A DNA stretch of 64,000 nt from Micrasema longulum (Eukaryota; Arthropoda; Insecta; Trichoptera; Brachycentridae). The position numbers were made by a program, and so were the translations under genes. This document shows positions 21,955-33,391 of this stretch, one piece after another (the first letter of the stretch is position 1; every line of letters begins with the position of its first letter). The notes under the pieces were generated by a model. That model did no database searches. It had not been told where the DNA came from and saw only the letters and a program-made list of their open reading frames with translations. The stretch is from NCBI GenBank assembly GCA_022494885.1, contig JAGVSM010003752.1:186001-250000 (forward strand). The letters run 5' to 3'.

Positions 21955-22690
21955 AATGGACATGAACATAAATACTATGACTCCCTTAAAATGCTTGGTT
22001 TTGTCTTAGAAATGCCAAGATCTTTTCTAACACTCAGATTATGAGGACATTGTATAATTCCTTGGTAAGAAGTCGTTTGGAGTTTAGTTCCATTATTTGG
22101 TCGCCACATGAGACTCGATACTCTTTGATGGTGGAGAGAGTGCAGAAAAAATTTCTGCTCTATCTGTACCTAAAAGAGTGTGGATATTATCCTTGGCTCT
22201 TCCCAACCGACTTTTTACTGGGGATGCTAGGCTATCAGTCATTATGGAGGAGGATGGACGTTCATTTGGGTGTTCACCTTTTCCAGGTGATCGGTGGTCG
22301 CATACATAACTCAGAAATTCTGATGGATGTAGGTCTGTTCGTACCTGATAACTATCTACGACAAAGACAGCATCGATTGTTTTACCTACCACGATGCAGA
22401 ACCAATCTGTCAATGGTTATGCCGGTTGGTAGAGCAATCTTGCTACTTTATCGCATCACCTCGGATGTCGACTTATTTCACGATAGTGGGCCTTCCCTTA
22501 GGAAAACACTTTCTAACTTTTAATTTTTCTTTTTACATTTTGTCATATTATTTTAATAACATAACTATCCACTGTAATTTGTGATCTATTATGTATTTAG
22601 AATGAATTGGGTATTTTTTCTGTAATGTTCTAAATATCTGAATAAATAAATGAAATGAAATAAATGAAATGAAATAAACTGGATACGAAA
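21955..22690 (+). pseudogene. jockey-type LINE, reverse transcriptase C-terminal half and 3' end
   Basis: The open frame 22041-22523 (160 residues) begins MRTLYNSLVRSRLEFSSIIW and includes VERVQKKFLLYL, GMLGYQSLWRRMDVHLGV and DVGLFVPDNYLRQRQHRLFY. These are post-palm motifs of jockey-group elements. Upstream in-frame similarity (EHKYYDSLKMLGFVL, then RNAKIFSNTQI) extends to about 21955 across one frameshift near 22005. The palm with the catalytic aspartates is absent, so the copy is 5'-truncated. The 3' end is a repeated AAATGAAATGAAATAAATGA-type tail to about 22690. Sister copy: 7988-8450. Confidence 0.9.
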
Positions 22691-22889
22691 ATCGAAATGT
22701 CATTTCATCAAATTCTAGATTTGCATCCGTCTGCCTCTGAGGTTCAGATACAGTGGGTACGCTGGGTTGGCTAGCTGTTATTTTGTTAGCTTTAAGTTAA
22801 CAGATGTAATACTTTCTTGAGCCTCTGCCACACCAATCGGAGTATTTTCCATGTAAATAAAAGCAAAAACAGCCTGGTAGAGTCGGCCA

Positions 22890-23065
22890 CGGTTTCCAAT
22901 ATGTCAGCTCTTGTCAGATGTAATCCCGCGGATGATTTGCAAATTACCGACGGCGGGTGGCGCTGCGTTACACCGTCCGACCGCGTCCCCTGTGCCAGCA
23001 GGCGCGCCTCGGCCCCGGCCCCGTACCCGTGCCATATTATCTTCTATCGGTTAACCTAGACACGG
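22890..23065. other. GC-rich patch, no gene recognised
   Basis: CpG and C-rich stretches (GGCGGGTGGCGCTGCGTTAC, CGGCCCCGGCCCCGTACCCG) stand out from the AT-rich surroundings. An 80-codon open frame covers it but shows no domain. Confidence 0.3.
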
Positions 23066-23156
23066 GCGCCCCGTACCGCCCTGCTAGAACAGCGGTTCCC
23101 AAAGCGGAGATATAGAAAATCCCGTGAAAAAATCATTGATCAACAGTATTTTAGGC

Positions 23157-23411
23157 GGCCTCGTGGTGTAATGGTCAGTGCGTTCGACTACCACGCAAGA
23201 GGTCTCGGGTTCGATTCCCGACGTGGTTAATATGAAATATTGATTTAAAAGAGTGTTTTTACACCAGAATATTTCATAGTCCGTGGACTGGAATCTAAAG
23301 TGTAAGACTGATCATCTTACTTTCATGTAACACAAATGATCAAGATACACGGCAATTGGTGTACCAATGCAGTGCCCTGTGCACCATTAGGTGCGGAAAG
23401 GTAATAATGAT
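23157..23411 (+). mobile_element. tRNA-derived SINE, family A, copy 3
   Basis: The plus-strand copy runs from a tRNA-like head (GTGGTGTAATGGTCAGTGCG, B box GGTTCGATTCCCGACGTGG) through TGAAATATT and GACTGATCATCTTACTTTCA to GGTGCGGAAAGGTAATAATG. The flanks GTATTTTAGGC (23146-23156) and GTAGTTTAGGC (23412-23422) match at 10 of 11 positions, a slightly decayed target-site duplication. Confidence 0.85.
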
Positions 23412-23641
23412 GTAGTTTAGGCATATGCAAGTTCGAATATGCCAACGACAAGTTATAGTACCCGTTAATATCAAAACTCCATAGACCTTTCTTAATGGGA
23501 TTCCCTATGTATATTTTATGATATTTTTTCTCAATTTTTATGTTGAATTCGACATTTTTACAGTTTTGAGTTTTTTTTTAAAAATTATTTTAGTTTAGGT
23601 ATGAAAATATTTTTAGACTTTATTATTATTATTATTATGTT

Positions 23642-23700
23642 TATGGATAACTTATATAGCGCCATTTTTGTAATAAAATACCTCAAGGGCGCTTTACATG
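23642..23700 (+). repeat. Family G LINE-tail block
   Basis: GGATAACTTATATAGCGCCA, ATACCTCAAGGGCGCTTTAC matches 18352-18411 and 14217-14283. Confidence 0.5.
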
Positions 23701-23984
23701 GTGATTCTATTGTTAAATTAATTTAATTGAAGCTTTTAAATTTGTAATTTAATTAAAACAATTTATTTTGTTGTCACGTGCTACGGATTTATTCAAATGA
23801 TTTAGACTTTAGGCTAAACGTACATAGATATGGTAAACCAAACATAGTTATAATATGTTACTTAAACTAAACGAATCACGCAATATTCATCTGTAAAAAA
23901 CATCAGACGTAGAATTAAAAAATGTTTTTTTTTTTTTTAATATGTATTTTTCGCTCCTATGATTTCTCCAAATACTTTAATTTT

Positions 23985-24125
23985 ATGGGCCATTCATTTC
24001 CAACGCGTTTTAAATAACCTACTATCAGAAAATGGGAATTAAGTTAGAGTAGAGATGGGGATTCGAACCTTGGACCTCTGATCAGCGAGTCTGCAACACT
24101 AGCCACGGGACCACATCCGGTTCGG
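23985..24125 (-). mobile_element. tRNA-derived SINE, family D, copy
   Basis: On the minus strand the tRNA-like head has CCCGTGGCTAGTGTTGCAGA and the B-box-like GGTTCGAATCCCC. It is followed by the body, with CCCATTTTCTGATAGTAGGT and AACGCGTTGGAAATG. It is colinear with 25250-25410. Confidence 0.7.
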
Positions 24126-25249
24126 ATTCACTGTGTGTTATGATTTACCCAAAAAAATATTCACAATTATCTTCGTATTATTTATTGATTTGTTGTTTAT
24201 TTTGTAGAACTCTATATTTAAACTTACAATAAAAGAAATCAAACACTGATTTGAGTCTACTGAACACTTTCTTTTATTTTTACAAAGATAAAAACAAAAA
24301 TATTGTTGAACTGCAAATATTTATTTCAGTAGTACTAGAATATAAATATTATACCTTATTGTAGGTATAAAGTGTTACAAACCGAAATGAGTGCTGTATC
24401 GAGTGCGGGAGGTCACCGAATAGCCGACATAGTTTGGGAACCTCCGCATTGTCCCTTCTGTCCCTGGGCCATGTGACGCAGTGGGAGGGTTAACACACAC
24501 CGCATCCACCCAACCCTTTACGCGCACCGATTCCTGTTGACTTTTCTCTCATACAACAGTTTAATCAGTTTCAATGTTTGCGCTTTGCTGGTGTCGTCCC
24601 GTGTTATTTTCACCACAGAACGTATACATGTGTTATACGTTTTTAATTTACTTAAATCATACAAGGGGTGTTATGAAAACTGATGGCTGTAAAGATAATA
24701 AACAGTAATACGTTCTGTGTGATTTCTTTTTATATGTGTGTTGCATAAAATGTTATTCCTTAAAAAGTATAAAATGTATTATAGGTATATTTACATTATT
24801 AGTTAATATAAAGTTTAACGATAATTAGTAGTTAATATTAGGACATTCATAATTATGTATTTACCATTTCAAAATTTTAGATTAAATAAAGTTTCAGAGT
24901 ATTCGTTTATATTATATGTTAATTTAAATTCTTCGTAATGATAATATTATCGATGCACTTAATTAATAACATGGCCAGTTAGATGTTTGCTTGTCGAGTT
25001 GTTGAAGTATTTAAACAAAATTGGAATCTGATTTTTTTAAATCTATAATTACAATAATATATGCTCTTTGGCGGACTTATTGCTAAAGGCTATATTATCT
25101 AGCCATCCAAAAAACACACTGGTCAAAATGAGAAATTGGTCATAACAGTTTTTTTAGTGGCTAATAATAAAAATATCTATGTCTCTTCTGACACTTTTTA
25201 TCGACTAGGTCGGTATTCTTAGTATAATACAGTTTCACAAAAATTGATC

Positions 25250-25410
25250 AGGTTGTTGTGCTTCCGTGGCTAGTGTCTCGGACTCACGGCTCAAAGGTCC
25301 GTGGTTCGGATCCCACTCTATCTCAACTTGATCCCATTTTCTGATAGTGAGTTATTTACAACTCGTTGAAAATGGCCCTCAAAATGAAATATTTGGGTAA
25401 ATCATAAGAA
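25250..25410 (+). mobile_element. tRNA-derived SINE, family D, best copy
   Basis: The head TTCCGTGGCTAGTGTCTCGG is an A-box region and GTGGTTCGGATCCC the B box. Then comes TTGATCCCATTTTCTGATAG, TTTACAACTCGTTGAAAATG and GGTAAATCATAAGAACGCGA. It matches 23985-24125 in reverse. The sequence fits a tRNA-derived head with an unrelated body, not a functional tRNA. Confidence 0.7.
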
Positions 25411-26750
25411 CGCGAATATTTGTTTTCTAAAAAAAAAAAAATGTATTTTTAAAGTTCTCGTTAGATTTGTGCTATAGTTATAAATTTAGTATTTTACATT
25501 GCAATTTGTATTGATGGTATCTTTTATAGATTGTTGTATATTTCTTATTGAGGGATTTTTACATTATTATTTAAATGTTTGACACAGTGTTTTTTATTAT
25601 GATTTGCGTCCTCATAAACATGAATGCAGTCTACCTATTATTGAATATCATTATTTAGTCATTGTAATCATATAAACACCTTCAAGCTCGATCGTGAATG
25701 ATTTACGAAAGATTTATCGATGTTGTTAATTTGAATTTTCCATACGAATTAAATACACGATACTTTTTTTGACATTGTTTCGAAAAAAAAACGGTACAAA
25801 ATTGATTAAAAAAAAAAAATAAACATTAATTTAACAATGCCAAATACTATTCCTTTTCGTAATACACTTTTAATTACTAGGCTTGCAATATAATAATATG
25901 ATATTGCCCTTGTTTGTCTTTGCTCAATAGTTTTATTTAATTTTTGTTCAGTTTCTTGTGCATATGTTTCTTCATATAACTGCTGATATTGGCTTAGGTA
26001 GTATGTAAAAGAAATAAATAAATAGTGATAGTGAATCATCTTTGAAATGTTTTTATTAAGTATTTTGTTGTCATGATATATTTTTTTCAATCAAATTAAG
26101 ATACAATAAATAGTAAATAGTGATCATTTATTTTTCTGGTAATGATTTTTATGCAAGAAAACCTAACCACCATTCTTCTTTTTTACACGATTTTTCTAAA
26201 CAGTACTGCGTAAAACTGACCCCCGTGTAAAAAAGAGGTTTCAAAGAAATCGAGTCCTGCAAGTTTTTTTAACTATTTCGTACAAATATTGCATTTTTTT
26301 CACAGGAAATTCAGGCGGACTAAATCGATTTATTTGTCAATAGGCTTGGTTGTTTTTGTTCTCAAAACAGCTGCGCAGGGTTAGAATACCTACTCCAGCG
26401 GGCATGACATTAGCTAACCTTGCTATTTGCTCCGGACCATTGGTAGGTGTTTAGTGGCTGGTGACTGGTGACTGGTGAGTAGTGACTAGCCTTCTACGGT
26501 CGGGTCACTTTAAGTTTTCCGCGAACGCACCTGTAGTAGTACATTGTGATAATGCACCATTGATCATAGGACGGCTGCTATTGTTATTGCCTGTATCGAA
26601 AGTGCACTGCGCACACAACTCTGACGGTGCTTGATTCATATCTCCCGCCAACAGGGCTTGGTGCAATGACAGTACAAATATGCACACAATTACCTGACAA
26701 AAACTGCATAATTTATTGTTTATATGAGACATTTGTCTATTACAGAAAGA
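25411..26750. other. Spacer; one short inverted repeat
   Basis: Nothing coding is recognised. CTTTTTTACACG (about 26178) and CGTGTAAAAAAG (about 26224) form a 12-bp inverted repeat about 35 bp apart, possibly a small MITE relic. A short minisatellite of GGTGACT units lies at 26458-26480. Confidence 0.35.
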
Positions 26751-26752
26751 TA

Positions 26753-28102
26753 CAGTATTGTGCGAATTAATGGAATAAAATTCCTTGTAATCATAAAATA
26801 TGTTTTTTATTAATATTTTGAGTTACAGATGACGTACTATCCTAAAATATTTTTTATTTAATATTATGTATGTCCTCTTTCTGCTTTTATAACAGCCTGA
26901 ACACGTTTTTGCATGGAATCAATTAAACTTCGGCAATTTTATTTTATTATGTCATCTTGAAACCACATCTGAATAACAGCTTCTATCATTTTTATCTTAG
27001 TGATGCAGTCCAATGTTTGTATCCGAGATTAACAAATCGCCTACAATTTTTCTATAAGGTTAAGGTCAGGTGTATTTCCAGGCCAGTCTAAAAGAGATAT
27101 TTTTTTTATTATTGAAATACTTAAGCATAAACTTCGTTACGTGACAAGGAGCTGAGTTCTGTTGAAATACAGCCCCACTATTAAAGCAAAATTTACTCAA
27201 TCCAATAGACCTTTCTACTTTGAACTATTCATCATTCCTTCTATAGGTATCAAAGATACGAAAAACAGCCCCAAAACATCTTCTTCACCGGCTATTTCAC
27301 CGTTAGGTCAATATGAGCCTCAGTGAGTTTTTCATCCCCACTTTTTTTAACAAATTTTGTGCAGTATCACTGCACGAGAAAGCGGGTCTCATCTGAAAAC
27401 AGCACCTTCCTCCAATCTTCTACAGTCCATTTAGTATATTTTCTAGCCCAAATGAGCCTTTGCTTCATCATAAGAGGCTTCAGGAGTTGTTTCTTCTCTT
27501 CTTGAATTACTTTCCTTCCAGATTCAACTTGTTTTCTTCATACTGTTGAGTCATGTATCATCACCTCAGTGGCTGCCAAGTCTTGTGGAAGTTCATAACT
27601 AGTTTTTCTGGGGTTTAACTTACTATTTCTGATTAAAGATATTTCATCTCGGACACTAGTTTTCCGGTTTCTTCCATATTTCCCAATTCTTTTTGCTTCA
27701 ACTGAACCTGATTCTCTTTTCTGCTTTATAATCTTGCTGACTGCTCCCTGACTCATAAAACATTAATTTGCAATCTCTTTCTGAGTCATTGATGTATGTT
27801 TACTTAAGGTTATAATCTTTTCCCTTTTCCTCGGAGTGATATCCATGATTGTTGGTTACAACTCAAAAACACTATTTATAAGCAAGCAATTTATAAAATT
27901 AGTCCTTTATTGAGAAAATGTAAAAAAAAAAAAAACAACAGCTAGTACACCAACAAACACCAATATGAGCTCCCAAAGGATTAATGAACTGTACGTCATA
28001 ATTGTTGGCGATAAACAACTGTCAAATTGGCATTTATCATAGTCTTGCTGTACGTAAAAAATGTAAAAAAATTCTCTTATTCCATTAATTTGCACAATGC
28101 TG
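26753..28102 (-). mobile_element. Tc1-like DNA transposon, complete but inactivated, 1350 bp
   Basis: The termini are CAGTATTGTGCGAATTAATG at the left and, reverse-complemented, CAGCATTGTGCAAATTAATG at the right, extending to GGAATAA (two mismatches in about 27). Both ends abut TA (26751-26752 and 28103-28104), the Tc1/mariner target duplication. Length and content (one transposase on the minus strand) fit a full-length Tc1-like element. Confidence 0.93.
26864..27846 (-). pseudogene. Tc1-like transposase, dead (frameshifts, stops, D-to-N change)
   Basis: The start is MDITPRKREKIITLS at 27846, followed by an N-terminal helix-turn-helix (QGAVSKIIKQKRESGSVEAK) and a GRNRKT hook-like segment. 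Then comes WARKYTKWTVEDWRKVLFSD with the first catalytic D in SDETRF (codon 27391-27393), then KKMFWGCFS. The second catalytic position reads VFQQNSAPCH: N (codon 27161-27163) replaces the usual D of QQDNAPCH. The third region, PGNTPDLNLIE, keeps the E (27050-27052). Stops follow EIAN and FLVQ, and a frame change lies in the A-run near 27100. The end is AERGHT and a stop at 26864-26866. About 327 codon-equivalents, near the family's usual 340. Confidence 0.92.
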
Positions 28103-28283
28103 TATACAGACATGTGCTACGCTATTATAAAATTGACTTATTTTTGTTTACATTCATAAAAATGCAATTTAACTATTCCTACCTAGTTTCTAACATAAAT
28201 AATATAATGATGTAATAACTTATATTTATACATATGTAAGTTACTAATTAAAAATACTTAGTACACTTTCCTTGTTTATTCGA

Positions 28284-28325
28284 CCAATTATCTCTTTCAC
28301 CATCTAATGGACATCTTCAGACTGG
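28284..28325 (-). ncRNA. Hammerhead-ribozyme-like motif (GCGC type, intact CUGAAGA core)
   Basis: On the minus strand: CCAGT (stem I), CTGAAGA (matches core CUGANGA exactly), TGTCCATTAGATGGT (stem II, CCAT/ATGG), GAAA, GAGA where the sister copy has GCGC, TA (the UH of the cleavage triplet), ATTGG (stem I partner with one G-U). The 42-nt length equals that of 54850-54891. The flanking AATACTTAGTACACTTTCC corresponds to the left arm of the 54.8 kb foldback. Such motifs are known from Penelope-like elements. Activity is unlikely with GAGA in stem III. Confidence 0.45.
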
Positions 28326-28519
28326 TAAATATCATACTGTGTAAGATGTAAAACTAAATATTATCTTAAGTGTAGGTACATTTAAAAAATAAGTTGTAAG
28401 AGGTACAATACGTAATATTTCAATGTAACATAATGGGACAAATTAATGAAAACATGTGTTGGCGGTGTACTGTGAGAGAGGATTCTATTCTACAAAAATA
28501 TTTATTATTTTTTTATTTA

Positions 28520-28645
28520 TTTAACTTTTTGTACATAATGTTATTTGTACATTGGCGGGCTTATTGCCATATGGCATATTTTGAGGGGACTATATTATTA
28601 CAATGGAATTTCTTCAAGAATTGTCAATAAATAACTTAAATTAAA
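28520..28645 (+). repeat. LINE 3' end, family K
   Basis: TTTTTGTACATAATGTTATT, TTGGCGGGCTTATTGCCATA and ATTACAATGGAATTTCTTCA lead to AAGAATTGTCAATAAATAAC. The first part recurs at 54515-54570 after a LINE-like C-terminus, and the last part at 54966-55010. A weaker trace lies at 25055-25100. Confidence 0.55.
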
Positions 28646-28759
28646 TAAATAATGTACTTGAAAAATGCAATAATAATAATTGTATCGCCATCCCACACAG
28701 GGTTTTTAGTCTCGTGGAAATTGTGTTTTTCTTCTATTATAAACAAAGATTAATAATCA

Positions 28760-28825
28760 AAATAATGTGACCTCACTGGGGTTACCTGTGCCGAGGACAC
28801 TTGACTAAATGATAAATAAATCAAA
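28760..28825 (+). repeat. Dispersed repeat with CTCACTGGGG...GTGCCGAGG, second copy
   Basis: Matches 11385-11450; ends in AAATGATAAATAAATC. Likely a LINE 3' end. Confidence 0.4.
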
Positions 28826-28946
28826 TATATCACTATTTTATAAAATATAGTGTAGCGTTGTAATGAATAAGTAAAGTGAATAAACATATACCAAATACCA
28901 ATAATATTGATGTTTTTTGTAGATATTTCTTGTTAAAACTCCATGG

Positions 28947-29214
28947 TTAATAATTTTGAGAAAATTATAAATAAAACTCCTCGGTTTAGTTTCACTTTAT
29001 TTAATTTGACCAACGAGCGCTTTCACCTAAGTAGGTGTGTTTTTTCCACGTGTTCTATCAACACCTTTTAAATAATAAATATTATTTACACCCTATTTCA
29101 GTCCGATAACAAACTTTCCCAAAAATGAACTGTTGCGCAGAAAGCGCTCGTCGGTCAAATGAAATAAAGCAAAAAATCCAAGGAGTTTTATTGATAATTT
29201 TATCAAAATCATTA
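28947..29214. mobile_element. Foldback with about 75-bp arms, each ending in a GAAAGCGCTCG block
   Basis: The left arm 28947-29023 and right arm 29140-29214 are reverse complements over about 75 bp with scattered mismatches. Both contain AATAAAACTCC and end inward at CGAGCGCTTTC / GAAAGCGCTCG. The inner edges correspond to the 3' half of the hammerhead-like motif of 54850-54891 (GAAA, GCGC, UC, GUUGG). On the left, ACCTACTTAGGT could form stem II, but the CUGANGA core is not recognisable. The roughly 115-bp centre is noncoding. Confidence 0.5.
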
Positions 29215-30670
29215 GATATCAATAAAACAAAAATACGTATCGATTTTATAAACTTCGGGGTAATTTTAAACGAATAAACGTTTAAAAAGCTTAATATCCT
29301 TTTAAAAAGTCGTGCTTATGTTCTGTGCACATTATGTCTGTTACTTCTCGATGAAATTATTTGACGAAAAACGGTGCTCGTTGTTTCAATCAAATTATCG
29401 TTATTGCCGGTAATAACATCAACTTCTTTTATAATAAGCTTTAAAACATTATTTATTTTAGGAGTTAATTAGTGGAATAAAACAGCGATAAAAAGAATAA
29501 TAATTTTTATTATTTACGAAGACGACGAATTACGTGTTTGATTTGCTGAGCGCGTCTAATGTGTGCGTAAAACTACGACAATTCTTATATTTGGCTAAAA
29601 GGTAGGAGCTTTCACAGCAGAGCTTTTACGATTCCCGACTCGAACAAGTATGGATGAGTGTAAACTGGGAACACAGCATACATAATTATACGCTTGAGAC
29701 TAATATTTACCAGTGTATCGCAAACGGCCCCCTGTGATCTCGCTAACGAGATGGCTACATGCTAATACATTAGCAGCCATGCGTATTGTCTTAGTAATTT
29801 TCTGTTTTGTTTCGGGTGACTATTCTATGTCCAAAAATTTAACGACGTAAAAAAAAATCTTGAATTTATAATGTGCTAACTGACATAAGAGTATTTTATT
29901 TTTTTATCTTTTCCTTAAACCCCGTCATTAAACATTGCGTTTTTAAGTATAAACTCAGGAAATCGAACCTAAGTACTTAACGAAAAGCTCCAGCCCTGCG
30001 GGAAATTGGATACAAAAAATGTTTTCTTGCTTGCGGTAAAAATTAGAGCATTAAACCGTACGGCAAAGTTTCTTGAAAATGTACGAAAAAAATAGTAAAA
30101 ACGCATTTCTTTGAACGACGTCACTGGTTGATATCAACCAACCAACGATATGAGAGTTGTAAAAGTTTTCCGGTTTGCTTACCGTTAACGAACCAATCCG
30201 AAAAACTGACAGAGAAGAACCTCTGACGTCACACGCGGAGTTATTTCAGAAATACAAAACTTTATTGACAAAAAAAATAAAAAAGACACTGAACTTTCTT
30301 ATTGGGCAGAGGGAGTGAGTATAATATGAACTCGTAACTAATATTCTCGATTTAGAGTCTTTTCTCAGCAATCGACCAAAAACTTGCAACCCTCGAGCTG
30401 CCGATGGTATCCTATATCAGACGTGTTTTGTGTAAAAACTACATGAATTTAATAAAATGCGCATTAAAAATTTATATTCATAAATATAGTTTTTTTTTAT
30501 CGGGTTTACATAAGATAAACATTTTACAAATTTCTATCACCCAGATTTTCGTCAAAATTATATAATAAGTATCGCGTACTTTAACAGTAAAATTTCATGT
30601 TTGTTCATTTACTTCAAGAAAACAACGGGCATTACAACAATAATACAATTTTTAAGAATAAACAAAAATT
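29215..30670. other. Spacer without recognised genes
   Basis: No open frame with a recognised domain and no repeat partner in the window. Confidence 0.35.
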
Positions 30671-30750
30671 ACCGTATTTTACGATAAGACGCATTTTCTT
30701 GCTCTGAAAATTAAAGCAAAAATTGAGGTGGGTCTTATCGTCCAAAATAT
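30671..30750. mobile_element. Short MITE-like hairpin (about 80 bp)
   Basis: ACCGTATTTTACGATAAGAC at the left faces GTCTTATCGTCCAAAATAT at the right. The right-end reverse complement ATATTTTGGACGATAAGAC aligns with the left end. The ACCGTATTTT...ATAAGACGCA form is seen in very small, widespread animal DNA-transposon derivatives. No target duplication was resolved. Confidence 0.45.
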
Positions 30751-31871
30751 TTAAAAAAAAAAGTACAATAGTAACAAATAACACATAAATATGAAAATAA
30801 AAAGTTTTTTGTTCTTAACGCGGTCTTAAGAAAACTTTTTCATCAACGGATCTACACTGAGTGAATGACCCTAAATCAGCCTTTTTGTTTCTTTTTACAA
30901 CAAGATAAAATAAATGTATGAAAGCATACAAAAAAATATGTTAAGCATGTTAAATGCAGTCAGATTAAATTATAATTATATTTTGCAATTAAGGCTTTAG
31001 CATTTTATTTGTAGTTGTTTAGAGAGAAAATAAATATCGGTTTCAGAAGAAAAATTGTTTAAAAAATTTAGGATTCTGGATTATATTAGTATAATATGGT
31101 TCGAATTCTCACCTTTTAATTGATTTTTATTTCATTACCTTGCAAAGTGGCTACGTAAATTCACGGAGACTATCCGCACGTATTTGATTGGTGTAAAATA
31201 GGTATAAACCTGAAGTCGAGTTTATATCGCGAGCATACCTACTACACAACTTGAACTTGTTAACGACTGTTGTTATTATTGTTTTACCCTTAACGAAGTG
31301 TATAGAATAGCCTCCCATTGTCATACAAATGTCTTCAGTTCTGTTTGTTTTCCTCGCTGGGGATACAGACAGAGACAAATAATGGCGAACTCAGCGGCGA
31401 TGCTGACGCTGACGGCACACAGTGTGAAGTACGAGCGTATGGAGCCCGAAGTGTGCAACGCGAAGTACGAGTATGTATGTAGTGCCTCGCCTATGTACGC
31501 CTTCAGTATTGAACGACGACTATTCACCCGAGTCAATGCCATCTGCGTATTGTGTTATTTTCAATGTCACGGCCGAACGGACGAGACGATTAGCTACATT
31601 CAAAATAAAGTACGATACATTTACTATTTTTTTAATCCAGTTAAAACACGAAATTTAATTTTTTTTTTAAATTTAAACGATTAAAAAGTATACAAGGTTT
31701 GGACAGTCAGTTTTATAAATAAAAAAAATAAAAAACTAAATAAAGATATTTAATTCGCACATTTCATAAATTCGATTAAATTTCTCTGGGGTTGAAGTTT
31801 TTCTTAAATATCTATGCTATTATTGTTCTATTCAACGCAGGCCCTGTTGTTGTCGTTCACAAAAAACGGTG

Positions 31872-32085
31872 CCGGTAGCATTATTTTATATTACAAATTC
31901 TTCTTGATAAGATTCCGATCGTTTACTGACCGAACTTTTTGTGTGGACAAGTTTAGTATTTGATAAATGAGTCGTCTATTTCAAAAACCTGCTATCTCGC
32001 TTTGGAAATAGACGACTGATATCTGAATACTTTTTTGTGTGGTAGCATTATTTTGAATGACAGATTCTTCTTTATTGCCGACTTT
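31872..32085. repeat. Direct repeat pair around a 13-bp inverted repeat
   Basis: GGTAGCATTATTTTATATTA near 31873 and GGTAGCATTATTTTGAATGA near 32041 are direct repeats, each followed by an ATTCTTCTT block. Between them AGTCGTCTATTTC (31970-31982) and GAAATAGACGACT (32005-32017) are a perfect inverted repeat. This could be a small element with its target region duplicated, or a local tandem duplication. Confidence 0.4.
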
Positions 32086-33390
32086 TCAATCGCTCCGAAT
32101 AACAAAAATACATTTCGATGCCCAAAGGGCCGAGAGTGACAGCGTTCGAGATCTTAACGAACCGAGGCCCTTAGGACTGATTAAATGAAGTCCGAACGGT
32201 CAAATTTTCTTGCCCGTAACAGTTGACGATAGCTAACAGTTACCTGCTTATTTTTACAATTCTTATCCCTTTACCTTGAAAATATCCCCTTTGGCTCCCG
32301 CCATCTTAGTGATATTGCATTGTGTACACGCGTATTTTATTTTATTTTTCTCATAAAATCAAAAGTCATAATAGAATTTATACAATGGTTTCAATATGTC
32401 TGTAGAAATATGTTTAAAATGTGTCTCAATTACATTATGAGGATAATTTTTATTATAACGTAATAATATTGATGCTAAGTACTTGTTTTAGTGTATCAGT
32501 GTTATTATTGTACATGTTAGTGGGGGTGAGGGTTGTTATTGTACATATTACTGATAATGTCAGCCGGTTTTAGGTCAACAGGTATTGTGTCCCAAAAATG
32601 AGTCGGTCGATTTTGTAAAAAAAAATTGTATTTTTATTTTAATTAATGATAAGAAAACGAAATTCTCACAGCTTGCATAAATCATTTTATCCTAAACTTA
32701 TTTGGCTAGGTTTTTTTTATAATCTCACTAAAAAAAACAAACCCTGTAGTGTCGCGACATTTTCCTTTGAGATTCCGCCGTGACGTACCTACTCATTGCA
32801 GACTCTAAGTATGTGCTTTGCGGTAAACATTTCGGTTATTTACAAACAGCATTTTGCATACCGTTTATCTTAACACACATAATATAATATTATGTGATCT
32901 CTTATGCAACTCAGGTTCCACTGTTTGAAATTCATAATACCATAATGGTTTTGGCGGTGATAAAATTTTTCTATTATGTCGAACTTTGAATAATAAATTC
33001 GAGTTATGGTACTACGATCATAATGTAAACTCTGGATTGCGGGTTCCAAAGAGATTCCTCGGTCTAGCGTAGTACTACCTTCTTACCAGTACAATTAGTC
33101 GTGTTGTAGTCCCGTAGTTGCCTCGCTGACTTCGGATTATAAGCGTTCGATTCACACCCATGTACGAATTAATTTCTTTGACAACTTGCCTCAATAACTA
33201 AAAATTACAAAAGTCTATACTAAATTCAAACCGAAGTTTAATTATTTATCTGTTTATGTTAACGTAAGTTGGGTCCGTTTTTTTTCCAATATTAAAAATA
33301 AGCGCTCAAAGTTAAACAAAATAATAATGGTTATACGTCATTCAAAAGAAATTTTTTATTGGGTTTGCTTTTACGTTACATATACAGTTG
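32086..33390. other. Spacer without recognised genes
   Basis: No domain or shared repeat seen. TTATTGTACATGTTAGTGGG and TTATTGTACATATTACTGAT near 32510 are a short local duplication. Confidence 0.35.
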
Positions 33391-33391
33391 A

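Noticed and set aside
23157..23229. tRNA-like sequence with good A and B boxes (also at 1800, 21300, 33400, 60260 and 61330)
   Set aside because: The 5' and 3' segments do not pair as an acceptor stem, several copies share the same long unrelated body, and they carry target-site duplications. They are SINE heads, not tRNA genes.
31298..31684. 128-codon open frame on the plus strand
   Set aside because: Long for the region, but no recognised domain, an antisense frame of similar length overlaps it, and the 3' part is AT-rich low complexity.
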